A DNA stretch of 64,000 nucleotides from Caenorhabditis remanei (GCF_010183535.1 NC_071331.1:1-64000), one strand, 5' to 3'. Positions 45,070 through 56,468 are shown, numbered from the stretch's first letter. Made by a program: numbers and translations. Notes: generated from the letters alone by a model not told the origin.

Positions 45070-48000
45070 TTACATAAAGGGATAATTTGCTACTACTTTT
45101 GTTTGCGCAGGAAGAGTACCGTATGCGAGTGTCCGACCGCTGTTGAACTCTCCCTTATCCGTCACCGGTCGCATTCTCTTTGGATTGAGCTGATTGTGAT
45201 GCGGGTCGAATGGTCTCTTTATTCCTTGTCGCATGGAGAGTTTGACACCATTCAGAGGAGTCACAGGTTGTTGTGCGATGTGGTCCAGCATCTGTAAATA
45301 CACTCATAAATTTTTTTTAATGCAAATAGAAAGCTTACCATCTTCTTCATATTGTCGAATGAGACGCATTTTAAAGTCTCACAGTTTAGGGTCATCCCCT
45401 TTGCTTTGATGGAGTAGTTCACCTCGCCCTTCTCATCCTCCATCTTTAGAGCGTACACTTTGGGTGCCACTGTCACAACTTCTGTGATCCGTTTGCCAGC
45501 CGGTACCTCGTTGGTCAGCATCCCAAGACCATCACCCTTCAAAGATTTGAGTGGGTCCTCTCCAATTTTCTGGCGGAAGATGACGCTGTCGGTGTCTGCA
45601 AATATACTTTTTCTAATTTTTTGAAAACTCGAACATACCGCAATAAATCAAGTTCTCCGGTCCAACGAGCATCATAGCCTTATAGAGACGGATACGGGCG
45701 ATGGCAGTCGTTATTGATCCATAAACCACATTCGTGAACTTTCCGGCCGATAGTCCCTCTTTGAGTGGTTCGCGTGAGGCCAAGATGTGTCGCTGTCCAA
45801 ACCTGTCCATTGTCTTTGGCTCGTGCAGATTCGAATTGAGAAACTGGAAAATGCCATCACCATCGTTGACGTTGAATAGCTTGACCTCGGTCTTCATAGG
45901 GTTTTGCGCAAATTTACCCCAGGCGCTATTTAAAAATAGCTTCGCCATTTGTCGGAGCGCGGGGTTCTTTTTCACTTTATCTGCACATATTAAGACTCCA
46001 TCATTCTCGAAAATAGCTTTGATGTGGTCCTCTTTTTCCTTATCAGACATGTTGGGTCGTGGCCATCCGGACGCTTCATGTTTCATTTTCAAAAGTGGCT
46101 CCAGATATTTTCGGAAGAATCCTCCTTTAAACCACTTCGAGTCGTCCCAATGCCAGACTTCATGGATCTTCTTTACTTGGTAGCCCATCTCGATAGCCAA
46201 GTTGAGCTCCTCGGTGACCCAGCATCCAGTCAAGTATCGTTGCTTCTCCTCAGTGTGTGTGCACTTTTTACCATTGGATTGCGTCGCACAGGTTCTACAC
46301 AATGGGAAGAGTAGTTTATGATTGGAGCGGTGAGGCAGGACACCAAATGCTGTGTCTGGTGGTGCAAGCATATCACAGAACACAACACCTCGGTACTTGA
46401 GTGCCTTTCCAGGGATTATCGCATCGAAATCCTTTTTCAGGACAGTCGGCTGTCCTTTTGGGTAAAACGCGCCCATCATATTAGTCCATGGGTAAAGACT
46501 ACAATAGTCGAGATACTCAATTGTATACTGACTATCTGCCTTCACATAGGACTGGAATGGTTGCGTCCTCCCACCGAACATGCTCTCACGGGGCCTCAAG
46601 TTGTGTGTGTGGCGACACTGTAAGAATGGCTGGTGCTACATTTTTTAACGACACAAAAACTTACATCTTCGAAAAAGGTCTTCATTTCTGGGTTTTTCGC
46701 TATTTGAGCACGGAGCTCGCATTCCCAGATAGCCTTAACAGTGTGTCCTTTTTGAGTGATATTCTTCTCACGGTCCTTCGTGGCCTCAAACAAATCCCGG
46801 AACGTCGAATCTGGTTTGCAGGGGCACTTGGCGTCACGCTCGGGGAAGCACATTTCACATCCATGCCACATACAACCATTGACCTATAAAATGGACTTCA
46901 TGACTTGCTGAAAATATCAAACAAACTAACCTCGTAGACAGTGTCTTTTGGTTTGGAATAGCCATCGACATAGTATGAGCTCGCTCCATTTGTAATCTTG
47001 TACTCTCCACCGTTAAGGGAGTGCTGGATCTCCAACTCTGGATTTTTTTCATTCAACCATTGAAGGTATTTGAGAGCCAGAACTGAATTGGAGCGGCCGG
47101 GGTTGGGGAATCCGTTCTCAGGGATGTATCCAACAACTCCCTTTTCGAAATGCTCGTGTTTCATAACAAACATGACGAATCCTGCCAGAGTGCATGTTTG
47201 GACGATCGGGTTCCAATTATTGAAGATTTGTGAGCAAATCTGTAATGAATTTGAATTTAAATGCGTTTGAATATGAATCAAATTTGAAAACATACCTCAA
47301 TGTACTTGCCGATCGCCTTGACAAGAATGTTCACATCATCTTCGCAGTATTGGAGAATCTCCTTATCAAAATCAAACTCCTTATCTTTATTCTTCTCATA
47401 CCACTCATCAAATTTCGCCTTATTCGGGGGGGTCATCAACTCTGGCTGGTAGTACGCTTTGTTCGGGAGGCTCGAGAACTTTTTACCATAATGATCTTCA
47501 TGATTGAACATGTATGGGAATGTTCCTTTACACAACTCCTCGAATCCGAACGCGGCGGGCATTTGACTGAGAGCCATCGGCAGGAAGTTAAAGGTGTCTT
47601 TAAAAATGACCTTTATTTTGTCATTTAACACCACTTCTGCCTGAATAATCTGATTTCCATTCATCAGAATATTCGGCGTGGCTCCCGTCGCGGCAATCAC
47701 CTCAGCCAATATGTAGCTGTGGTCATATTTACCACCGTTGTGCGCGAGAATGACACAATTGTTGAATCGAATGTCGTTGCTCATGAACTCCACAAATCGC
47801 TTCATCGCCGGTCCTTTGGTCGCTTCATCCTTATACGTGAATTGATGTTGCGGTCCGCAGTAATGGCATCCCGACTCTCCGACGCACTTTTCGCACATGA
47901 ATTGACCACAAATAACGTTTGGAACGTGTCCGGGTCCTTTCGTAGCACTTCCGGTCGGCGGAGAACTTGAAGACGTGACTTTGCTTTCGATGTCCACAAC

Positions 48001-50302
48001 AAACAATCGATATTCCTTTTGCTTCTTCAAGCAATCTTGTCTATTCTTAGCGCTCGGTAAAGAGTGAGCACAATCATGACCCTGTTGACGATATTGGCAG
48101 CACACCGGACAATACTTGTCGCCACATTTATGATCTCCCGAGCGAACTTTGCGAGTGCATATTTCACATCTGAAACATTTGTATGGGTTATTAACGTTAT
48201 TTTTGAGAAAAAAACTCACAATCTATACAAGTCACAATGGCTTTTCGGGTTCACAGGGCTCGAGCTCTTCACCAAATGGCTCTCATAGCACGCTTTTGCA
48301 TTAAATGTCACCCGGCATGTATCGCATTTCTTATTATACTTGGCCGCCAAATCTTCCAGGGTGGGCAGGGCACAGTTGAGAACTCCACATCGACGACACT
48401 TTGCAGCGCACAGCTTATTGTGGTTTTTTCGAGAAGCCTGCGACGCGTCCGTGATGATCTTCTGACAATGCTCACAATAGTATATGTTGGCTACCAGCGA
48501 TTTCTTGGTGATGTCGAAGGGTTCAAAATGACTCTGTTCCATATATAGAGCAATTATATTTGGAGCTCCATCGTTGTAGATAGGGAAGTCGGTGGATAGT
48601 GTGACCGTTTGTATTCCGAGTTTAACGCACACGCAGATTCGATATGTGGGTAAGGCTTTGGCCAATTTCTCCAAATCATCCTGATTGTGTACACCTTGGT
48701 TTACATCCATACCACAATCAAGCAGCAATTGACGTGCAGCTTCCATCTGGTTGTGCGCCGTAGCTCCTGTTTTTTTCTTATCGGCTCGGGTAATTTGGCG
48801 ATATTCGTTCTCGAGCTTTTTCCGAAGAATTTTGTCTTTGCAATTCTTATACTCGGCATGCTTTCGACCAATGACGAGTGATACAGGGAGGCAATGGGTT
48901 TCGGTTTGAACAAGTTGTCGGTTTAGTCCAAGACTTTGCTGCAAATCGTCATTTTACATTTTTTTGGCCGTTTTTTTGATTCAACATACCAATGTTCGTT
49001 GTGACAATACTATTTTTCCGGCGCCACTAGGATTTTGCTTCTTGAAAAAGAACATTCCAATGTGCAGACCCCCATCCAATTGTAGCGATTTGTTCGATTG
49101 CATGTGGAGCGCAAGTCTATTCATCAGGTGGTGACCAGTTCCTTTGACGTATGTCGTGTGGTTCATATAAAATTTGCTCTGTACGTCAGATGCGTGAGTC
49201 AGCCTGAATAATGAAAATAGAAACGTGTCAGTGGGAAATGTTTACTCACCGAACCCAATAGATGGTATCTTCCAGAGTGCCGCCAACTTTTTCAATCATT
49301 TTTCGAATAAATATGTCAAATAATTTCTCGATATGTTGATGAAGTGTCACTCCGTCTTCCAAAGAATCCAAATTGATCAGAACAAATCCATTATCAGCAA
49401 CACTGTGTAACCGGTGATTGAGAGCTTCCGGTTCAGCACCCTCATATTCCACATATCTCTCCAAGTAAGCGAGCTCCTCAGTCGTCGGGAAATTCATGTT
49501 CGGCACAAAATCAACAGCCGCTGGTGGTGGGACAGGGGCTCCGGCGCCATCTGTGGAGAAATAAATCAGTTTTTTTTTTCAAATCAAAAGTGAAAACAAA
49601 CTTACAGTGATCACGGTTTTGTGAATCGTCGGACCTGGAATCATCATTTCCGATTGATCCTGACTCAACTTGGGCTGCAGGGAGAGGTTCCTCATTGTCT
49701 ATAATGTTAGTATTGACACGCGAAAGAATAGGAAAAAACTCACGATTCGATGCGGGGATATTTTCATCGTCATCATGATGCATTCCGTTGAAAACATTGC
49801 TTTGATCTGATCCAATATCATTATCCTCAGCTCGAACATCACTATCTCCAGAAAATATATATTCGAAAATATTACTCACGTCCCCATCATCTTCATCTTC
49901 ATTAAGCATTTCAACTTCTTGGATGTTAACGAGTGGTTCCTCATTGTCTATAATGATAGTATTAACACGTGAAAGAATTGGACAAAACTCACGATTCGGT
50001 GCAGGGATATTTTCATCATCATGATGCATTTCATTGAAAACATTGCTTTGATCAGCATCATTATCTTCAGCTCGAACATCACTATCTTCAGAGCATATAT
50101 ATTCGAAAATATTACTCACATCCCCATCATCATCACCTTCATTATCTTCATTAAGCATTTCAACTTCTTGGATGTTAGCGAGTGGTTCTTCGTCGACTAT
50201 AAAATTAATAATGACACTGGAAAGAATCTGTAAAAACTTACAAAGGGCCTGTGCATAGTTTCCGTGGCCTTGTCCCTCTTGGAAAGAATCGTCGCTATCC
50301 AT
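45070..50302 (-). CDS. pPolB: Protein-primed DNA polymerase B, 1551 aa, 13 exons
   Basis: Exons (high to low): 50302-50242, 50196-49993, 49947-49744, 49698-49606, 49550-49250, 49203-48990, 48938-48220, 48169-47296, 47239-46931, 46883-46665, 46617-45639, 45595-45339, 45291-45070; all joints keep frame with GT-AG ends. The N-terminal 190 residues are acidic, encoded partly by a duplicated 204-bp exon. Cysteine pairs lie near residues 525-640. The exonuclease has ExoI DIE (658-660), ExoII N743...YD748 and ExoIII Y873...D877. Next come VNGCMWHGC (about 994), FGGR (1080-1083), Pol A DYCSLYP (1103-1109), Pol B K1292...NSAWG, and Pol C DTDS (1393-1396). It replicates the element by protein priming. 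No disabling change seen. Confidence 0.93.
49699..50196 (-). repeat. Tandem exon duplication in the polymerase gene
   Basis: Two successive 249-bp units, each a 204-bp exon plus a 45-bp intron, are near-identical (50196-49948 and 49947-49699). The start of exon 4 repeats the same beginning. The encoded segment reads EEPL, NIQEVEML, GDVSNIFEYI, DSDVRAEDND, HHDDENIPA. Confidence 0.88.
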
Positions 50303-50336
50303 GTTGAGATGTGAGATTTCTGACGGTCCGGAAGAA

Positions 50337-50346
50337 CCTTTTTATA
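50337..50346 (-). promoter_or_regulatory. TATA box for the polymerase gene
   Basis: TATAAAAAGG on the minus strand, 44 bp before the ATG at 50302. Confidence 0.7.
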
Positions 50347-50354
50347 TGAAGATA

Positions 50355-50462
50355 CTCCCTACCCCTCAGATGGGTGGAGCGTAGCCTGGCTACCCTACTA
50401 CGTACACACCCACCTTCAGATGGGTGGAACCTAGCCTGGCTACCCTTCCTACGAACACACAA
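50355..50462. repeat. ~53-bp direct repeat, two copies
   Basis: Two copies of a unit with CAGATGGGTGGA, TAGCCTGGCTACCCT and TACGNACACAC, upstream of the polymerase promoter. AGCCTGGCT is a small palindrome, so these could be protein-binding sites. Confidence 0.75.
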
Positions 50463-50511
50463 ATCTTACTAACACACTTAAAAAAGAAGTTCGTTAGATT
50501 ATACATTTTTG

Positions 50512-50905
50512 AATATAAACGACATAGTTTATACGTCTGGTAGCCAGCTGCACCACTTGAGAAAAAGTTTTAGGTATAAACAAGATATATTTGGAATATA
50601 AACAGTATAGTTTATACGTTTGGCAGCCAGCTGCATCCACTTGAGAAAAAAGTTTTAGGTATAAACAAGATATATTTGGAATATAAACGGCATAGTTTAT
50701 ACGTCTGGTAGCTAGCTGCACCACTTGAGAAAAAGTTTTAGGTATAAACAAGATATATTTGGAATATAAACAACATAGTTTATACGTCTGGTAGCCAGCT
50801 GCACCACTTGAGAAAAAAGTTTTAGGTATAAACAAGATATATTTGGAATATAAACAGTATAGTTTATACGTTTGGCAGCCAGCTGCATCCACTTGGAAAA
50901 AGTTT
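50512..50905 (+). repeat. Maverick ~83-bp repeat, five copies
   Basis: Tandem copies with TTTATACGT at about 50528, 50611, 50696, 50779 and 50861, each with the TGGCAGCCA or variant palindrome and CCACTTGAGAAAAAG. Same family as 39247-39437 and 32499-32590. Its frames are not genes. Confidence 0.9.
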
Positions 50906-51038
50906 TGGTACATTTTTATAAGGTAATTTGATGCTTTTTGGTCATTTCTGCCTTTGTCGCTGACAATCTACAATTGTCGTGGACAAGAAGTCTACATTTT
51001 TGCTCCGCCCACACGAGACTCCTCCCACTTTTGACCAG

Positions 51039-51045
51039 TATATAA
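51039..51045 (+). promoter_or_regulatory. Possible TATA box for protein C
   Basis: TATATAA, 69 bp before the ATG at 51108, further away than for the core genes. Confidence 0.45.
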
Positions 51046-51107
51046 TTCGAGAGCATCTAGTTAGAAACAAGTCACTTTGTTACTTACTTTGCCACCCTGC
51101 CGTCCAT

Positions 51108-51627
51108 ATGGATTCGCCACCAGCTAAAAAGTTTGCCGGAGGATCCCGCTCTCCTATTGAGAACCATTCGAATGCTGAGGAAGCGACACGAAAGGAGAAT
51201 ATTCCGCCTGTTGCAACAAAAAAATCCGGAAGTGTATTCAAGAAATACGAGGTCAGTTTCTTTCAATATTTATTTCCTTTTGAGAATATTTTTTCAGAAT
51301 TATCTTGAAGAGAAAGCAAAGACGATTCATTTGCCGACTGCTGAGGAATCGAAGCTTACTCCGCGCTTCCTCTTCGACGACTCTGTCCTCATCGTGCACA
51401 TGTGTCACCCGTGTAGAGCTGTGAATCGTGCCCTCCCCGCAATCCAAGTTGATGGCGAGTACCAGGAAATGGGTAACAGTTTTTAGAGTTTTCTCTAAAA
51501 TAATAATTATTATTTTCCAGCACTACGTCTATGCAACATTTGCTGCTCGACACTCAAGGCGATGAAAACAAGCAAGTTCTTCAAACATGATTTACCCTGT
51601 GTTAAAAGAAATTCTGCTGAAAAGTAA
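51108..51627 (+). CDS. Small cysteine-motif protein C, 141 aa, 3 exons
   Basis: Exons 51108-51251, 51298-51472 and 51521-51627 join in frame with GT-AG introns of 46 and 48 bp. The N-terminal third is polar and rich in S, P, E and K. The second exon ends in MCHPCRAVNRALPAIQVDG and the third begins RLCNICCSTLKAMKTSKFF. Together they give a CxxC-x~21-CxxC pair, likely a zinc knuckle. Its length, exon count and cysteine layout match protein A at the other end of the element, and the motif matches the end of protein B. Function unknown. Confidence 0.7.
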
Positions 51628-52166
51628 TAAATCTTTTTTTAAATCAGCTCTTTCTTTATTCAAACAACAACAACAAACAGGAGAAAGAGGTTTAACAAGG
51701 TTTTTTATCAACAAAAAATGCATTAAAAATGACGAGCTTACGATTTTTTGTCGGAAAATGATGATTTTTGGTGAAAAAGTATTTGGGTTTAGGGAAAAAG
51801 TGATGTTTTTGCAGCGGAAAATTCAGATTATTTCAAAAAATTTGAGTTTTTTCGGTGGAAAACATTGGTTTTTGTCGAAAACTGTTTCTGTTTTTTCAGA
51901 AAAAAATTGTGTTTTTCATCGAAATAATCAGATTATCTTGAAATAACTTGATATTTTTTCACTGTGTAAACGTTTTTTTCGTTTTTTTGGAGGGAAATTA
52001 GGTTTTTTTGCCGAAAAAGTGATATTTTTGCCGAAAAAGTGATATTTTTACCGAAAAAGTGATATTTTAGCCGAAAAAAAGTGCTACATTTTAAAAGATT
52101 TTTCGTTTTTTCATCGTAATTCTCATCGAACTAGTCGTTTTTTAATGCATTTTTTTGATAAATTAC
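51628..52166. other. AT-rich non-coding stretch with short repeats
   Basis: No supported gene. It contains a 20-bp tandem (GTGATATTTTTGCCGAAAAA, about four copies at 52005-52080) and looser relatives of it from about 51720. It separates two convergent genes. Confidence 0.6.
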
Positions 52167-52612
52167 CTAAACAACACGATTAACTGGCTGCGCTTCGTCG
52201 TCGGCCTCGTCGATGTCGAAGCATAAGAAGAGGCAGCAGACGAATCGAGCCCACAACCACGCAGTCTCGACGGCACGTCCTGGCCAGGAATCGGGGTGAC
52301 GGATACCATAGACGACGAGACATCCGAGGATGAAAATGATGAGGGCGGCGACTCCGAAGCAGACGAGCGCACCGGTCGACATCAATGGCATCTGAAACAT
52401 CTTTTATTATATTTTATTTCGGCGAAAAAAAACTTACATAGTTCTCGATCGGAACACGCTGAACACAAAACAGATTTCCGTTCGAGTTCTGGCCGCAGGT
52501 TGAGGCGGGTGGGCAAACGGAGCATTTGACCGAAGTGGAAGTGGTGAGCTGAAACATTTTTGATGAACAATTTTCATAATTTCGCGAAAAAACTTACAAT
52601 TTCCGAGCTCAT
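52167..52612 (-). CDS. Small cysteine-rich single-span membrane protein, 116 aa, 3 exons
   Basis: Exons 52612-52598, 52548-52438 and 52391-52167 join in phase 0 with GTAAGT donors and TTTCAG acceptors. The N-terminal 42 residues hold four cysteines (KCSVCPPASTCGQNSNGNLF then C) and look extracellular or luminal, with no cleavable signal peptide. One strong hydrophobic span follows (about residues 48-73, GALVCFGVAALIIFILGCLV). The tail has a cysteine cluster next to a hydrophobic patch (RFVCCLFLCF), a plausible palmitoylation site, and ends acidic. No family recognised. Small viral membrane or fusion proteins share such a layout, but that is only a resemblance. Confidence 0.65.
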
Positions 52613-52785
52613 TGTCAAATTTATCGATTTTTACAATAAAAAATCGACAGAACACGGCAGAAAATACAGATTTTTTATGAAAATCACCGAAAAATTCGGC
52701 GGAGGCGAGGAGAGAAATGTTAAAAAACATGTTTTTCGAATGTTCACCGACATGTGCACACAGTTTCTTACCGTAACCTTTAAAA

Positions 52786-53311
52786 AAACAAAAAAGTGTA
52801 CTCGATTGCACACCGTAACCCATTAATGGGAAAAATTTGGAAATTAGAAAAGAATTTATGGAAAAAAGATTTGAAAATATTTTGAAAAAAATATTTTGAA
52901 AAATTTTGAATTTGAAAAAAATTTGAAAATTTGAAAAATTTTGAATTTGAATTTGAAAAAATTTGAATTTGAATTTGAATTTGAAATAATTTGAAATAAC
53001 AGAAAAGAATTTTGGGAAATTGGGCAGGGGTGTCCGCCAAACAATGCTCGCTCGATGGTCCGTCTCCCTCTTATGTAAACATAGGGCGGAGAAGGGCTGG
53101 GGCGGAAAACGCATCCCGGGGGCAGAAAACGCACTCTATACTACTCACATTAATTAAGATATCTCGCCACGATGTGCATTTTAATTCGCTTTTTAATGCA
53201 GATTAATTCGAATTAAAGTGTTTTTTATGCACATTAAAGTGCATTCGTGAATAGCATTAAAATGCAAAATGTGGCATTTTAATTAGCACTTTTTCTTCGT
53301 GAATAGGTGCA
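52786..53311 (-). repeat. Maverick right terminal inverted repeat
   Basis: About 526 bp, the reverse complement of 31907-32498 apart from the left-only hairpin and changes in the AT-rich tract. Long frames across it are not genes. Confidence 0.92.
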
Positions 53312-53314
53312 TTA
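53312..53314. other. Target-site duplication TTA, right of the Maverick
   Basis: Matches the TTA at 31904-31906; host sequence then resumes as GAAAATGGACACTGC. Confidence 0.7.
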
Positions 53315-53496
53315 GAAAATGGACACTGCAAAGAATTTCTGTGCAAAAGGTTGAATATGCCATTATATTTTGTGTTTTGGGAGAAAACTGGAGATACTTG
53401 ACTTTTACATATTGGTGAACTATAACTTTAATTTTTTGCAAAATACACAGATAGTAGAAAAAAAGTTATATAAGGTATACAATTGCGTTTCGTTTG

Positions 53497-53586
53497 AAAC
53501 AATAGTATAAGAAATCATTAAAAGTGTCATAATGAAGGCGCTCCGCGCCTTCATTAACACATTTTAATAATTTCTTATACTATTGT
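53497..53586 (-). repeat. Inner hairpin of U9, in flipped orientation
   Basis: The central hairpin of the palindrome reads GGCGCTCCGCGCC here. U6, U8 and U12 read GGCGCGGAGCGCC. The stem differences (AAAGTGTCATAAT before, ATTAACACATTTT after) are exactly reversed relative to those units, while the flanks keep the normal orientation. Confidence 0.85.
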
Positions 53587-54070
53587 TTTGAACGGAAGGC
53601 CACAAACACGAATGAGTCTATTAAACTCGAAAATGGAGGAATTAGCTTGATGTTTAACAAAACCAGTGTATTTTATTGGAATTTGGTGGTTTTTTGTATC
53701 ACACGAGCCGAATTTGGGCAATTTATTGTGAAATCTCATACAAAAGTAAATAAAAAAGAATTTTCTAACTTTCATAGCGTCCGAGCTTTTCAGGGAATTT
53801 TCTAACTTTCATAGCGTCCGAGCTTTTCAAGGAATTTTCTGTCTTTCATGGCGTCCGAGCTTTTCAAGGAATTTTCTGTCTTTCATGGCGTCGGAGAAAG
53901 CGAGCGAAGCGAGCTTTTCATATAGGGTTGTTGAGCCCAAATCAAGTTTTGTTTCGTTCCGAAACTAGAAAAGTGGAAAAAAGTGTGAAAAAATGTGAAA
54001 AATATGAGAAAATGAGTGTAAAAGTGTGAAAAACGTGAAAAAAGTGAAAAAAATGAGTTGTACGTACTGT

Positions 54071-54088
54071 TTAGGCTTAGGCTTAGGC
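54071..54088 (+). repeat. TTAGGC telomeric run (3 copies)
   Basis: Joins the U9 right arm (GAGTTGTACGTACTGT) to the U10 hairpin module. Confidence 0.95.
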
Positions 54089-56468
54089 TCAGGCGCAGGC
54101 TCTGCCTGTGCCATTTGGGCTGAGGCTAAATGACTTTTCGAACCGATTCGGGATTTTATTATGCCAATTTGTTCCCCTGAGGGGGGGACCAGCGTCCACG
54201 AAAAATGAGCCCTGGTGGCCTGCTCTGAGCTGAGCTCTGAGAGCTCAAAGTCGGCTCAAAAAAAACTTATATTGCTTCTAACTTTTTTGTACGTAAATAT
54301 TTTTCGGAAATTTTTTTGTGATGAGTTAGAGCTTAGAGTTGTGCACCCGATGAAGATATAGAAATTTTTTAAATCAATCGATAATCGATCGATAATCGAG
54401 ATCTAGACTTTCAAAATGGCCGCATTCAAAATTGTGAGAAGCGATTTTGATTAAACTTTAAACTTAAGTACGTCTCTAGTAGACGCAACTTTTGAACTAG
54501 GGTGCATGGTCCCTCGTCCTGGGGATTTTTTTTTTTTTGATTTTTAGCAAAAAATTTTCAGTTTTTGAATTTTTTGAAGGGGTCATAGAGGAGGGACCGG
54601 TTTGGTCAGTACTAACAAAATGTAGCCCTACTTGGCAGCTATCACCTGATATGTTGTTCTCCGCGGTGCGACACCTCTGAGCTGAGTTATGAACGTTTGA
54701 GTGTGCTCAGGCTCAGCTTAGGCTTAGCTTAGGCTTAGCTTCGGCTTAGGCTTAACGCAAAAGTGTCGATAATCTGAATTTTTATGATTGTATCGGATAG
54801 AGAATTGTTTGGTGAGTATCGTAAAAATATTTTAAATTTTTTTCTGACCGGTCCCTGTAAGTTAGACCCATATGTAGTTTTTGGTGAACTTTGTTTTATA
54901 ACTGGTTTCGTTTTGTACTTTGAAGGTCAGTTGTTTCATGCCTACCTAACACTTGAGAAGGGCTATTTTATGCATTTTATTATGATCCTCTAGCTCTTAT
55001 ATGAACTGAGATCGAAGGGAGATAAGGTCGAAAACTCGAAAATGGTCAAAATTCAAGGTTGGATATTTGATGTTTTTTCAAAGCCATTTTGTTCAGCGTG
55101 TTTTATTTGATCGAAAAACAGAAATATTTTAGAAAATTTCGTATCGAAAAATTTTTTTTTTGGACTTTGAAAAATTTTGAAAAATTTAATTTTTTTGGTT
55201 TTTTCGAAATTAAAAATACAGCTTCATATACATGAGTTTGACAATTATTTTACTTTATTAAGTATGTAACGAGCTATTTGATGCACTTTAATTTGACTCG
55301 AATGCTCTCATATGAACGGAAGTCAAAGCGAGATAAGATCGAGAAATAGACACTAGAAGGGTGACATTTCACAATAAGTTAAGCAATAGTCGTGGCGCGA
55401 AGCGTCACTACTCAGATTGCGTTTACGGTGACGCTGAGCGGAGCGAAGCGTCACCGTGAAGGCTACAAATATGAAACATACAACTCATTTTTTCACTTTT
55501 TACACATTTATACACACTTTTTTTCACTTTTTTACGTATTTTCACACTTTTCACATTTTTTTTTTCATTTTTTCAACTTTTTTTCCTTTACTTTGTTTCA
55601 TACTGAAACAAAACTTGATTTGGGCTGCACTCGGGAGTCTCTCGGCGCCATGAAAGACAGAAAATTCATTCAGAAACTCAGGCGCCATGAAAGACAGAAA
55701 ATTCTTTCAAAAACTCAGGCGCCATGAAAGACAGAAAATTCTTTTTCACACTTCTTGTGTAAAATTACAAAAAATTGCCCAAATTCGGCGAGCCTATTTT
55801 TTACGGGTATATAGAGTTTTTTGGTGATTAATTCTATGCATGTATCATTTCATTTTAAACTTGGTCAAAGGAATTCAAGAAACGTCAGTTAAAAAGAAAG
55901 TTACTGTTACTTGTGTTTTAAATTATATCCAAAGATTTTAGATTCTTACAAGTGACTGTAGCTGTAAATCTTTATAAATTTTTTTAATTTATGAGTGTGC
56001 AGTCCCATAACATAAATACAATTGCGTTTCGTTTGAAACAGTAGTATAAGAAATTATTAAAATGTGTTAATAAAGGCGCGAAGCGCCTTTATTTTAACAC
56101 TTTTAATGATTTCTTATACTATTGTTTTGAACGGAAGGCCACAAAAAAGAATGAGTCTATCAAACTTGAATTTTATAGAGAATAATATTATTTTGAACAG
56201 AAACAGTGGATTTTATTACAATTTAGATATTTTTCGAACCACGCGAGCCGAATTTGGGCAATTTTTTGTAATTTTACACAAGAAGTGTGAAAAAGAATTT
56301 TCTGTCTTTCATGGCGCCTGAGTTTTTGAAAGAATTTTCTGTCTTTCATGGCGCCTGAGTTTCTGAATGAATTTTCTGTCTTTCATGGCGCCGAGAGACT
56401 CCCGAGTGCAGCCCAAATCAAGTTTTGTTTCAGTATGAAACAAAGTAAAGGAAAAAAAGTTGAAAAAA
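54089..56468 (+). repeat. Telomere-linked unit U10 (type I)
   Basis: Type I unit with a small change after the module (AGGCTAAATGACTTTTCG). Left arm about 55568-55790, inner hairpin 56036-56127, right arm about 56246-56468, ending GTTGAAAAAA then TTAGGC. Private variants ATTCATTCAG (left) and CTGAATGAAT (right) are in both arms. Confidence 0.9.

Larger units (their letters stand above)
31907..53311. mobile_element. Maverick/Polinton, 21.4 kb, structurally intact
   Basis: A complete large DNA transposon bounded by long terminal inverted repeats. It encodes the full Polinton core set: protein-primed polymerase B, retroviral-type integrase, packaging ATPase, adenovirus-like protease, major and minor capsid proteins. 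It also carries a PIF1 helicase, a C2H2 protein and several small accessory genes. Core proteins read through without stops or frameshifts once short GT-AG introns are removed. It begins TGCACC and ends GGTGCA. The flanking duplication appears to be TTA only, shorter than the 5-6 bp usual for Mavericks. It sits in the loop of the U9 palindrome. Confidence 0.95.
25211..54070 (+). repeat. Telomere-linked unit U9 (type II), holding Helitrons and a Maverick
   Basis: Starts with the same GC hairpin module, then diverges after GGGCTGAGG into a different sequence (GCGCGGACCCCC and on) shared with U12 at +33630 bp. It holds 2-3 monomers of a ~310-bp tandem (partial at about 26060-26213, then 30576-31200), interrupted by the Helitron tandem. 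The palindrome left arm is about 31500-31868 and the right arm 53706-54070. The Maverick lies between them. Both arms share the private GTACGTAC variant. Without the insertions the unit is about 3.1 kb. Confidence 0.85.

Noticed and set aside
52434..53114. Minus-strand frame of 226 residues near the right TIR
   Set aside because: It translates the TIR and its TTTCAAATT tract and runs through the splice sites of the small membrane protein gene.
31907..53311. Large envelope or fusion glycoprotein gene
   Set aside because: Looked for because some nematode Mavericks carry one; no frame or exon series with signal peptide, long ectodomain and membrane anchor was found.
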